Assembly (NCBI GenBank): GCA_013399695.1
Contig: VXAU01003736.1
Coordinates: forward strand, 199,452-263,451
Length of the DNA: 64,000 nt
Direction: 5' to 3'
Source of the DNA: Formicarius rufipectus
Taxonomy: Eukaryota > Chordata > Aves > Passeriformes > Formicariidae
Notes under the pieces: model-generated
Databases searched by the model: none
The model's input: only the letters and a program-made list of their open reading frames with translations
Told to the model about the DNA's origin: nothing
In this document: piece by piece, positions 39,356 to 49,000 of the stretch
How positions within the stretch are numbered: position 1 is the first letter of the stretch
How the letters are laid out: each line of letters opens with the position of its first letter
Translations under genes and position numbers: made by a program

Positions 39356-40473
39356 TAGAACGGAAGAATTATTTATTTTTGTTAGGGAAGAATGTTGGTT
39401 CTGTTGGTTCTTCAACACTTGAGAATGATAGGTTGATTGAGACTGAATACGTGATGGACACAAAAGAAAGGCAGGAGACAGCTTCCTACCTTATATTTAA
39501 ATATGAACAAGTATGAACTCACAGCTCTTGACTGCTGAAACTTGGTAGGGCAGCTCTCTCTCAGCCTATCTGAGCTCAAGAATTCTTGGTATTTTGAAGT
39601 GCCTTCTTTTTCCACAGTTTGAAAATGAGCAACTCAAACATTTCTTTTTGCACATGACTTTTTAACTTTCTTTATTTTACTCTAAATAGATATTCTCCCC
39701 CGTGTTTAGCTCTTAGACATTGACTCTGGCCTTTATGCAGTAACCTGTTACTGTGGGTTTTAGAATCAGTCACAAGTTTGGGGCTGTTTCTTGGGACTCT
39801 GCACATAGCTTTGGTTTCCAGCTTCAGAATAATAATTTTCTATTGTAGCTACTTGCAGAGAAAGGCTACTAGACTAATCATATGGATTCCATTTATTAGC
39901 CTAATGACAGAAAAAGTTTAAAGTCATAAGTTTGCTCTCCCAAAATACCTAGGACATAAACCCCAAGGCAACAGAAGGCACTTCCATGCTTGAAGTATTT
40001 TTTTCTTATAACAGCTCTTGTATTCAAATATCATTATTTCATGTATTGCATTAGTTTAGTAAATCTAGTAAATGATTAAAGGAATCGGTCCTCCATGGCA
40101 GGTGTATATTTAAAAGAAAAACAATAAAATCACTATGGTTAATTTAGCACTTGGGTTAATCAAAGTCAGGAAAATGAGTTTGACAACTGATGGATTATTT
40201 CTTTTAACTTGAAGCATGATATTAAAAAGGCTTGATAAAATCAGAGTTCAGACTGAGAAAGCCTATAGACAGGGGTCTTAAAGGACATGAGTTACTTTTT
40301 CAGAGTACCAAAAATGGAATCAAACACCTTCAGAATTGCTCTTGCAACCTTGTGTAAACAGTCATAGAAAAATTACTGCTGAGTACTGAATTATTACTTG
40401 TTAGCACTGAGTCAATTTCTAACTTTTATGTTTCACATGGTTCACTAACGTCTTTGTTTTCTGTCTGTGTTGA

Positions 40474-40674
<201 letters not shown>

Positions 40675-42196
40675 TAATTCCTAAAACTTTTCTGCATTTT
40701 CTTTTCCTTAAGTTGCATGATAAAATGCCCCTCTTAAAACTGAAAACCTCTCTCAAAACTTTTGTTATACTGCAGTAAATCTTTTGTTTATCTATAAATA
40801 ACGTGTGCTGACACGAAATTATACAATCTCACTTTGAAATAATAAAACCCACCAAGTTTCAGAAAGCTTTCATACTCATCTGAGGATTATTTTTCTTACT
40901 TATCATTAGTATTATTTATTAATCCTGTAGATTTATTTTGCTGCCTTCAGCACTTGACAGGATTTATGCTGTTTCATGAGCAGCAGCTGACATTTTCCTA
41001 AATTGCTTACAGACATCTATAATGCTGGGAAGAGCTGAAGCCTCTCAGCACTCACAAAACCCTTGTCTGTTGTAGTGATTTAATCCTTTGCAGAAAGGCT
41101 CTCATTTTCCTCACAACATGGACACTGCTAGCCTTGCTGGCTGCACACTGGCATCTCTCAGATCTGCTTGCTATCAGAAAAGCAGACCAACAAAATCCAA
41201 GTGAAAGGCAGGAGGGTGGATTATCAAAACAAAGGTGTGAAGTTGTTGTGCATTCTCGTACTTTGGGACCTCTGACAGGACATACTAGGCAAATGGCAAG
41301 ACGTTTGGTCAGGAGAATGTACTCTGACCATCATTACTGACAACGGTTTTAAAACACAGCTATGCAAAAAACTCAAAACTTCCTAAGAAAACTCCACTGT
41401 AAGGATTTTTCCACATCACTCTTTCAAATGCAGTTTGCTTGTAGTTTCTTCAAAATTAAACCTGAAAGAATTGCCTGTTCAAAACTGAAGATGTGATTTG
41501 AAAAAAAAGCATCTTTAATGTACTAAAAGAACTGAAATACAGGCATACAGGTTTCTAATGTTAACAGAACTGTTTTAGTATTCTTCAGACTGTGAGCACT
41601 CAATGCATAAAATTTGTGTCTCAAGACTCACTGGAAATGTAGTCTAACTCTAAGTAATATGTACTTGAATAGTATTAGCAGTAAAGTCCAGTCCACTCTT
41701 GGAGTAGCAATCCCATCTGAAGTGCAGTGTTCTAGCAAAAAAAAAGGAAAAAAAAAAAGGAGCAGTTGAGTGCCATTGTGTTCCTGTGCATCTGATGACT
41801 CAGACAGAACAGTGTCTACATCTTGCAGACACTGGGAGCAATCAGACATCAGGATGCAGCGCATAGCAGTCTTTATTGTGCAAACAGATTGTCACATTAG
41901 CCTTGAGTTCACAGAGTTCACATTTAAAAGGATGATTTCTTGCCAATTGCTGATCACTGGTTACTAATGTCTAGTTATTACTTCCCCGGAATGTACCAGA
42001 CAGCAGGTGTACTTCTAAATTACATAACAATTCAGTGGAAATTCAGTTTTGTGGTGAGAGAAAGATGTTGTAGACTCAGGTTTTTCTGTCGGTTGTCCTG
42101 TGCATTACCATTCCTACCTGTACCCAGTGACAGCAGCGCCAGCCCGGGGAGGGCACGGCCAGGGGGCTGCCGAGGTAGCCGTGCTCAGCCGGGGGG

Positions 42197-42414
42197 CACA
42201 GTCCTCCCGAAGGGGTGACACAGCCCTTCTGAAGCGATGCACAGCCCTCCAGAAGGGATGACACAGCCCCCTCAAGGGGTGGCACAGCCCTCCTGCGGGG
42301 GTGATACAGCCCTCCTGAACGGGTGGCACAGCTGCCCTGAGGGGGTGGCACAGCTCCCCGGAAGGGGTGACACAGCCCTCCTGAAGGCATGGCACAGCCC
42401 CCCCGGCGGGGCTG
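42197..42414. repeat. Minisatellite, ten 21-22 bp units
   Basis: Ten consecutive units start with (C/T)ACAG at 42197, 42219, 42240, 42262, 42283, 42305, 42327, 42349, 42371 and 42393. Eight units are 22 bp and two are 21 bp, for 218 bp in all. A typical unit starts CACAGCCCTCCTGAA and ends GGGGTGA or GGGGTGG. Units differ at several positions, so the array is not freshly homogenised. It ends about 100 bp before the last exon. Because 22 is not a multiple of 3, the antisense open frame through it has no repeat-coding logic. Confidence 0.93.
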
Positions 42415-42484
42415 CCTGCCCGGCCCGTCCGCAGCGCTCCGAGCCCGGGTACAGCAGAGCGGGTTCTGCTCCGGCGCCTCAGTC

Positions 42485-42516
42485 TCTCTAACCCCTCTGC
42501 CTCTCTGTGTGTGAAG
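42485..42516 (+). promoter_or_regulatory. HCN1: 3' splice site of the last HCN1 intron
   Basis: The branch-point candidate is CTCTAAC (A at 42491), followed by the pyrimidine tract CCCTCTGCCTCTCTGTGTGT and then GAAG. The base before the AG is A rather than the preferred C or T, and the last six bases are purine-rich, so this is a suboptimal acceptor. The assignment is fixed by phase: G from 40654 plus GG at 42517-42518 makes Gly, followed by KKNSILL. Confidence 0.88.
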
Positions 42517-42919
42517 GGAAGAAGAACTCCATCCTCCTGCAGAAGTTCCAGAAGGACCTCAACACCGGCGTGTTCAACAACCAGGAGAACGAGATCCTGA
42601 AGCAGATCGTGAAGCACGACAGGGAGATGGTGCAGACCATCGCGCCGGTGGGTCTGCAGCAGCTGCCGGCCCTCAACTCCAGTACCTCGGCGCCGTCGGG
42701 CCGCGGCCGGACGCAGTCCCCGCCCGTGTACAGCACCAGCAGCCTCTCGCACGGCACCCTGCACTCCCCCTCGCCCAGCACGCAGACCCCTCAGCAGGCC
42801 GCCGTCATCCTCTCGCCCTGCTCCTACACCACGGCCGTGTGCAGCCCGCCGGTGCAGAGCCCGCTGGCCGGCCGAACTTTCCAGTACGCCTCGCCCACCG
42901 CCTCGCAGCTCTCCCTGAT

Positions 42920-42955
<36 letters not shown>

Positions 42956-43337
42956 ACCCCCGCAGCCCGCGGCGGCCGCGCAGAAGAACGAGGTCCACAA
43001 GAGCACCCAGGCGCTCCACAACACCACCCTGACGCGGGAGGTGCGGCCGCTGTCCGCCTCGCAGCCCTCCCTGCCCCACGAGATCTCCACGCTGATCGCC
43101 AGGCCGCACCCCACCGTGGGCGAGTCGCTGGCCTCACTGCCGCAGCCCGGGCCGGGCCCCGCCGTGCCCCCCGCAGGCCGCGCCTCCGTCCCGCAGCGCG
43201 TCTCGCTCTTCAGGCAGATGTCTTCGGGAGCCATCCCCCCGAACCGCGGCGCCGCAGCCCCCCTGCAAAGGGATTCTTCCACAGTCTTAAGCACAGAGCC
43301 CGAGGGAGACAAACCGCGGTTCGCCTCAAACTTATGA
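42517..43337 (+). CDS. HCN1: HCN1 last exon: distal C-helix, C-terminal tail and stop
   Basis: The exon completes a Gly codon and then encodes KKNSILLQKFQKDLNTGVFN and about 250 more residues, ending KPRFASNL and TGA at 43335-43337. KFQKDLNTGVFNNQENEILK marks HCN1 rather than HCN2, HCN3 or HCN4. The terminal SNL is the motif that binds the TPR domain of TRIP8b/PEX5L, the auxiliary subunit governing HCN1 surface trafficking. Between them lies a low-complexity Ser/Pro/Gln tail with blocks conserved in mammals: RTQSPPVY, LHSPSPSTQTP, LSPCSYTTAVCSPPVQSPL, YASPTASQLSLM, then eleven Gln, NEVHKSTQALHNT, REVRPLSASQPSLPHE, RPHPTVGESLAS and LFRQMSSGAIPPNRG. The tail is about 30 residues shorter than I recall for human. 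Codons are strongly GC-ending, unlike the other three exons. The overlapping open frames on either strand are shadows. Confidence 0.97.
42921..42953 (+). repeat. HCN1: Pure (CAG)11 coding repeat (polyglutamine)
   Basis: Eleven uninterrupted CAG codons follow SQLSLM and precede PPPQPAAAA. Mammalian HCN1 also has a Gln/Pro-rich segment here, so the position is conserved. A pure CAG tract is expected to be length-variable between individuals and species. Confidence 0.95.
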
Positions 43338-43480
43338 TCCCTGGTGACTGCGAGCAGCAGACTTGCAACAAACCGAGCACCGGCCCCGGGACTGTTTTAG
43401 CCTGTTTCCTAATGTACCCCAGCAGTCTACTATCAGAAAAATACTTTAGACAGCTTTGCCCTATGTAACGAATGTAAAAA

Positions 43481-43545
43481 TTATATGTATATATATGTGT
43501 ATATATATGTATACGTGTATACATATATATGTATACATATATGTA
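43481..43545 (+). repeat. TA/TG-rich repeat with two Pumilio-type motifs
   Basis: This is a TATG/TATA-rich stretch 144 bp after the stop codon. UGUAUAUA occurs exactly at 43486-43493 and 43498-43505. It is both a microsatellite and a cluster of possible Pumilio (PUM1/2) sites. The UGUANAUA consensus is established; binding here is inferred. Confidence 0.7.
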
Positions 43546-44077
43546 AAAGGAATTAAAAAAAAAAAAAAAAAAGAAAAAAAACCACTTGTTTGAATTCATG
43601 TCTTCCTCTCAGCCATTAAAGAAGATTAAATTTATCTGTAATATTACTTGTTTTTAACGTGTTGACTTTAAAATCAGCCTAACAAACTTCTCTCTTTAGG
43701 GGATCTGCTATTTTCACAGGAAAACTGTCAACACAACAAACTGCAAGTATATTAAAAAAAAAAGTTCAACTAATGCATAACACATAGCACTGACTGATAT
43801 TCTGAAACATTTGTTGTTTTATTTATTGCATATATGTTGTTAATTCGTTGTGAACAATTCAGTTATTTTGCATTGCATTTCATATGTTAGCACCATTCAT
43901 TGGGATTTAGATTGAAAAGACATTATATTGCAACACCTGCAGTCTAAGAGTGGCACTAGCACTCCTCTGGATAGGTTGTAACCTCATGACATGTCAACTC
44001 GTCTGTTGTTTAAGGAAATTGGGTGGACTTTGATCTTCACGTAGCTAAAGACTTTTACAAAGACTAAATATTGGCAT

Positions 44078-44085
44078 TGTAAATA
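44078..44085 (+). promoter_or_regulatory. Pumilio-type element UGUAAAUA
   Basis: This is an exact match to UGUANAUA in the HCN1 3' UTR. It is one of four such matches within 1.7 kb of the stop codon. Confidence 0.5.
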
Positions 44086-44644
44086 ACTTTTTAGAACCAA
44101 GCAAAAATAGCTGCTGTGTGGTGTACCATTGCAAGGTCTTTGTTTAGGAATTTAGGTTCCGCTTTTCACTTCAAAATTTAAAGTTTTAAAATTTGTTAAA
44201 GCTAAGTGCAACACAACTGTTAAATTGTAATGCAATGGCTTAAAACCAATGGTGTTACTTTTACATGCAATGTTTTATGCAAAATTGTACGTTTGATCCT
44301 GCAAACCGCTTGTACTTCACCAATACCATCACTTTTCTTCTTGCCCTCAATAGCATCTGAGAATATTCCATGCATGCTTTGGAAAAAAAAAAAAAAAAAA
44401 AGACGATAAAAATAGGTTTGGTCAGTAGGAAAAGGCTTTACGGTTTCTTAGAAAATAATAACCATTCATTAATTGTGTCTACCTTAAAATTCCTATAATG
44501 CTGACTTTGAATCTCTGGTTTAAGTCTAGAAGTGAGATTTTTCATTTAAAGGGTTATTTGTAAGCCACAGCTTGACTTAGACATTCAGGTGCTTTCTGTG
44601 TCTTCACTGTAGTTTTGTAGTTGACTGTGGTGTTAATTTACAAA

Positions 44645-44650
44645 AATAAA
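44645..44650 (+). promoter_or_regulatory. HCN1: Candidate polyadenylation signal AATAAA
   Basis: This is the first canonical AATAAA after the stop codon, about 1.3 kb downstream. A GT-rich stretch (GTCTGTGTGG) follows at about 44668, which fits a downstream element. Use is not proven. Confidence 0.5.
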
Positions 44651-44896
44651 TATAATATAGCATCAAGTCTGTGTGGAAATGCACGATTTGCTCTGTGTAT
44701 ATTGTAATTAAATGGTTAGTATATCCTAAGGCATGTAGTGTCAAACATAGCCCATAGGTATGAGGTTTATTATTTTTTATGTCTTCAAAACAGAAAGGAA
44801 TTGGTGACAGAAAGCAGGGTTAAAGCATACTGTTTTGTGAACATTTTGTTTTGTTTGCTCAAACCTTCATATTATCCAGAAAAAAAAAAAAAAGAA

Positions 44897-44897
44897 N
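44897..44897. other. Assembly N in an A-rich run
   Basis: A single N lies within AAAAGAANAAAC in the 3' UTR. It is another unresolved homopolymer join. Confidence 0.7.
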
Positions 44898-44964
44898 AAA
44901 CAAATGACTCACATTCCTGTAATATAAAGGTCCATTGCTAGTTTTGGAAGTGACCTATTTTCTC

Positions 44965-44972
44965 TGTACATA
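44965..44972 (+). promoter_or_regulatory. Pumilio-type element UGUACAUA
   Basis: This is an exact UGUANAUA match in the 3' UTR, lying just before the first copy of the 170-bp duplication. Confidence 0.45.
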
Positions 44973-44978
44973 AGTAAG

Positions 44979-45148
44979 CCCGTAAGTATGAAATCTCACA
45001 TCTGTACAAGATGAAATGTATTAATGAAAAAGATTGGATCTTACTGCTGCTGGGAAGACCATAGATCTGGTTCTTACAATAACTGTATGATCAGGGATGA
45101 GTTAGATTTTTCTTTTGTCTTTGCTCAAAGCCATAAATAAATATAAAA
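44979..45148. repeat. 170-bp exact duplication, copy 1 (ends at N 45149)
   Basis: This block starts CCCGTAAGTATGAAATCTCA and ends ATAAATATAAAA directly before the N at 45149. It is identical base for base to 45833-46002. It includes an AATAAA at 45136-45141. Confidence 0.97.
45136..45141 (+). promoter_or_regulatory. HCN1: Candidate polyadenylation signal AATAAA
   Basis: This hexamer lies in CCATAAATAAATATAAAA. The identical copy is at 45990-45995. Only one may be real if the duplication is artefactual. Confidence 0.4.
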
Positions 45149-45497
45149 NTCATTTGTGCCTGATTTGTCACATTAAATAGAGATTGAAACTAAATGTGTC
45201 ATAATTTAACTCATTAAAAAATCAGCATTATGGATATGATACAAGTATATATTATGTTCCTTAAAACCAAGCTGATTCATGTTAAGGAAGTGAATGCAAA
45301 GGAGTTCTCTTTCCATTAATGCTGAGTTTAATGATGCATGGAAAAATGAAATAACATCACAGACTACGTAATGCAGTGAATCCAGATGTACTTGAGAGCC
45401 AAGCAAATATTCTAAAGCTAACAGAGCTTGAACCCATGCTGCCTGTTATATCTTTTACTAAAGTGGTACATAAAATAAAATTTTTTAAAAATTTTCC

Positions 45498-45518
45498 TTT
45501 TTTTTTTTTTTTTTTTTT
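45498..45518. repeat. Poly-T run
   Basis: About 21 T's lie in the 682-bp segment between the two Ns at 45149 and 45832. Confidence 0.85.
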
Positions 45519-45832
45519 GCTGACTCACACTCACCAGTAAAAATCGATGTAATTAACCCACTAACATGCTGCTGCCATTAATTTAAGTGACCTGGAGTGG
45601 AAATGGGGAAATGATTGTTTAAAAGTGTCTCAAACATTATGGATACGCTGCAAGACCATTTATTTATCAGTACAATACCCCTTATATTATTTTAATGCTA
45701 ACAAATTCTGTCAGTTAATTCAGATCATATAATGATCTTGAAAACTGTTTAAGGTTTACATTTAATAGGAGAAATGGGGTTAGTAGCAAAATATTTTTAT
45801 ATATATTTTTATTTTATTTTAAGCACTATGAN

Positions 45833-46002
45833 CCCGTAAGTATGAAATCTCACATCTGTACAAGATGAAATGTATTAATGAAAAAGATTGGATCTTACTG
45901 CTGCTGGGAAGACCATAGATCTGGTTCTTACAATAACTGTATGATCAGGGATGAGTTAGATTTTTCTTTTGTCTTTGCTCAAAGCCATAAATAAATATAA
46001 AA
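45833..46002. repeat. 170-bp exact duplication, copy 2 (starts after N 45832)
   Basis: This copy is identical to 44979-45148. It begins immediately after the N at 45832 and continues into unique sequence after 46002. The N-to-N boundaries match the repeat boundaries exactly, which indicates overlapping contig ends rather than a biological duplication. Confidence 0.97.
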
Positions 46003-46009
46003 GATTATT

Positions 46010-46040
46010 AATAAACTGAAGAAAATATATAAAAAATAAA
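46010..46040 (+). promoter_or_regulatory. HCN1: Two candidate polyadenylation signals
   Basis: AATAAA occurs at 46010-46015 and 46035-46040. A T-rich tract (TTTTTTTTTGTTCC) follows at about 46051. This is a reasonable distal end for the 3' UTR but is unproven. Confidence 0.45.
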
Positions 46041-49000
46041 ACCATGAATATTTTTTTTTGTTCCAGTATCATTATAATTGAGCAAGTTTTGCTTTACCAT
46101 GAAAAAATTGTTTACTTATCTCTTTTCTTTTTTTCTGAGTCCAGAAGTGATATGCACTAAGCATGGGGAGGTGGAGAAAAAACTGCCTGAGTAATTATGT
46201 GCACTCCTTAAAGAAGATGGCTTAGAAATTTGAGGGTACTACTTGATTTACTCAAGCAATGCCTAAGCTATGTTTCCTCTGCAGATTAGAGACATTAACT
46301 TCCCTACAAAACTCTCATTTAAACCATTACCATTTATCTGTAATATTTTTTAAGTTCAAATATTTGAAAATTAAATTTGATTTTTATATAAAATACCAAA
46401 TATCCTAGTAGAAAATATCCTAGTAGAAAATTGCAAATAGCTTTTAGTGTAACTTAATGAAACTGTATTCTATCATACTTTTACTTTATCTTAGTGCATG
46501 CCAATCCCAGACTATGTACCTCTGAACTTGTGTATAATAGGTGAGATTTCAGGGGAAAAAGTATGTGGAATTAATATTCATGATCTGTAATTGTAAATTA
46601 AAAACCAGTGCATTCAAAGCAATAGCACATTATGTATTTTACATTAACTTCAGCAGGATCAATAGACCTCTAGATTGATAAACTGATTTTAAGCAAGCAT
46701 GAGTAGTTGTATTTTCTGTTTGCACCCTAGTGTGTATTCTGAATTTCTTTCACTAGTATTTAAGTTTTTGGTTGTTTTATTGTGTGGGTTTTTTTTTCCT
46801 TTGCATTACTAAGATACAGTTCCAGTGCAATGGTAGTCAATGAAGTGATATTCAAAAATACCATCATTGCACTAGAAAAATCTTGTTTAGCAGCAAAATT
46901 TGGTTCTCCTGTCAACATTTGACCAGTGCACAGAGTATACTTTGCTGTTTGGTCCAGTCTTCTTATTTCATTGATGTTTTTGTGCAGAACCAAAATAAAC
47001 AAAGGATTGTTTTTAAATGATATTTCATGTCACTGTATACGGTATTGACATGTATCTGCACACAAGTTTATATATTTTTAAAATCTCTTCACTTCTAATA
47101 TCTGTATCTACCTCAGCCTACTTCCTACCTTACCTTGGACTGGAACCAAATTAAATTTTATTTAAATAGCAAACTTTCGTTTCTTGATGCATGTCAATAC
47201 GATTTAAGCTTATTATTTCTATTTTCAAAATTTATTCATGAGTTCTCACAATGACTTCAGTATTTCTATACGCATGCATTCTTTTCTACTTTATAGGTGC
47301 CATTGTCCAATGAAGAAAAACATTTTATTTTAAAAATAGGATGTTAGATATTTAAATGAACTCACAGTTCAACTGCTCTGGGAATATGCAGTGATGTTAG
47401 TAAATTTCTGCTGTTGGAAAGTCCTCTGTTCTGACCAAAAAATGTTACAATATAGGAACAGAAAATGTTTGCTTACAAAAATGGGTCTGAACTACAAGCA
47501 TTATCTGAACACTCTCAAGAACTGGGTGTGCAAATTTATTTCTTTAGTGTATTTGGCCTTTCTGCTCCTTTTTCTTTAAAAGCAGGGAAGAGTAAGAGCA
47601 TTAATATTGCCCTAGGCCATGTCCTAGGAGAAATACCTGCTGTGAGTGCTGAAGTGATACATTTTTCACGAACATTTGTTACCCAGTGCTCCTCTGCACA
47701 TTTGGCACTGTGAGTCACTACCTTGACTGGCTCAGTTGAAGCCATGCAGATAACATAGCTTTTGGTCCATGGTTACCTTTTCCTCACCTGAGTGAGGAAA
47801 ATACATGTGGTATCTCAACATGCAAGACCTTTTGAGCTTCTGGTAGCACTGAATTTTTCAGGTCAAGATATAGGAACATTAGAAAAACAGTGATAGTAGA
47901 CAAGCAGGGTATCTAGATATATGAATTGATTTTTAATCTATGTATATGTCCTTCATACACATTTTTAAATACTGCTATGTATATATGCACTGGGTTTAAA
48001 AATATTTCAGTTGTGAAAATGAAAACCACATTTACCAATTTCATTAAATTGTTTTAAGAGGTATACCAGGTCAGGTGATCCTTGACCTGTGAATTGATGG
48101 ATTCAAGCACACATTTGAACTGAAACTGAACTTTTCCCCATCCTTGAAACTGTTCCTGTTGTGTGATGTTATTTCACCTACTTGCAAAAGGTACCATATT
48201 TTTTACCATTCTCCAGTTTTGCTTGTCAGATTTGGGGGGAATATGGTTCCCCCTATGCTCTGCTTTGAAGAAAGCATGCTGTGCTGAGTTAGTTCTGGCT
48301 GAAAGGTATTTGGCAAGTTTGGATCAAGTAGAACCACAGTGCAAAAGAGAAGAGGTCAAATACCTCATTTTAAATCAGTCCCAACTAACGTGTGCACTAA
48401 GAGGAAGCAGGTACTTGAACCATTTCTCTGGATAGTCAGCGGGCTACTGAAGACACTCTGATACTAAACCATGGGTCACAATAAACCAAAGGGTCGTTCT
48501 GAAAATGCATCTACAATGTCAGCTGCTTTTGCGTTCCACAATTACTTAAAAGTTTGAATAGACACAGGCCATAGTTCCTACAGCATTACCAAAACTTCCT
48601 GTCTGTCTTCTATTTAATGACTACTGCATTCTTTATAGGTTCCATTTTGCACTTGACATCATAAAATCTGAGAGGTTCTCTGAGCGGTTCATGGAGTATG
48701 ACGATCACTTTTGCATATGTTTACACATCTTTTCTTCAGAAAGTAAATATGTGTCTTGTTGCTGCAGTGCAGAGATTTTAAATTAAAAGAACTGGTTTTG
48801 AAGTAAGGAAATGTATTACAGAACGATAACTGCAGATCTCAGATCTTCTAGTCCGAGCTCTTCTTAAATTGGATTTTTTATTTCTCTGCAAAGTCAACAT
48901 TATAATGGGTTTGCTGTATTTGTTACACCAGAGGTGTAGTCTGTATTTTTGAGGAGATGCCTGCAGTGTTTTATAGTAATTAGTTTTTTCTAAGCACTGG

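Larger units (their letters stand above)
42120..43395. promoter_or_regulatory. GC-rich, CpG-dense intragenic island over the last exon
   Basis: By eye, GC content and CpG frequency jump at about 42120 and fall back at about 43400, giving a 1.3 kb patch in otherwise AT-rich DNA. It covers the minisatellite and the entire coding part of the last exon. CpGs are frequent, for example GGCGCCGTCGGGCCGCGGCC. It could be an intragenic CpG island or the result of local GC-biased gene conversion. I see no TATA box or transcript evidence for a promoter. Confidence 0.7.
43338..46040 (+). other. HCN1: HCN1 3' UTR (minimum likely extent; end uncertain)
   Basis: The AT-rich non-coding sequence after the stop contains Pumilio-type UGUANAUA motifs, A-runs (43556-43584, 44382-44401, 44881-44900) and several AATAAA hexamers. 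HCN1 3' UTRs are known to be several kb long in mammals, so the transcript may run further, to AATAAA at 46994, 48479 or 49443. I cannot tell which site is used. The span is confused by the 170-bp N-bounded duplication at 44979-45148 and 45833-46002, and the true length may be about 0.85 kb less. Confidence 0.6.

Noticed and set aside
41134..41340. A 68-codon open frame in the last intron, considered as a cassette exon
   Set aside because: No similarity to HCN proteins. Splicing it in would need sites in phase, and none stand out.
42114..43109. A 331-codon open frame on the minus strand, antisense to the last HCN1 exon, with poly-Leu
   Set aside because: It is the complement of GC-rich coding sequence and of the 22-bp minisatellite, where stop codons are rare. 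The poly-Leu is the antisense of CAG repeats. There is no family similarity and no splice or promoter support.
42839..43468. A 209-codon + strand open frame in another frame of the last HCN1 exon
   Set aside because: It is a shadow of the GC-rich exon. Poly-Ala comes from reading CAG repeats out of frame, and the conserved HCN1 frame explains the sequence.
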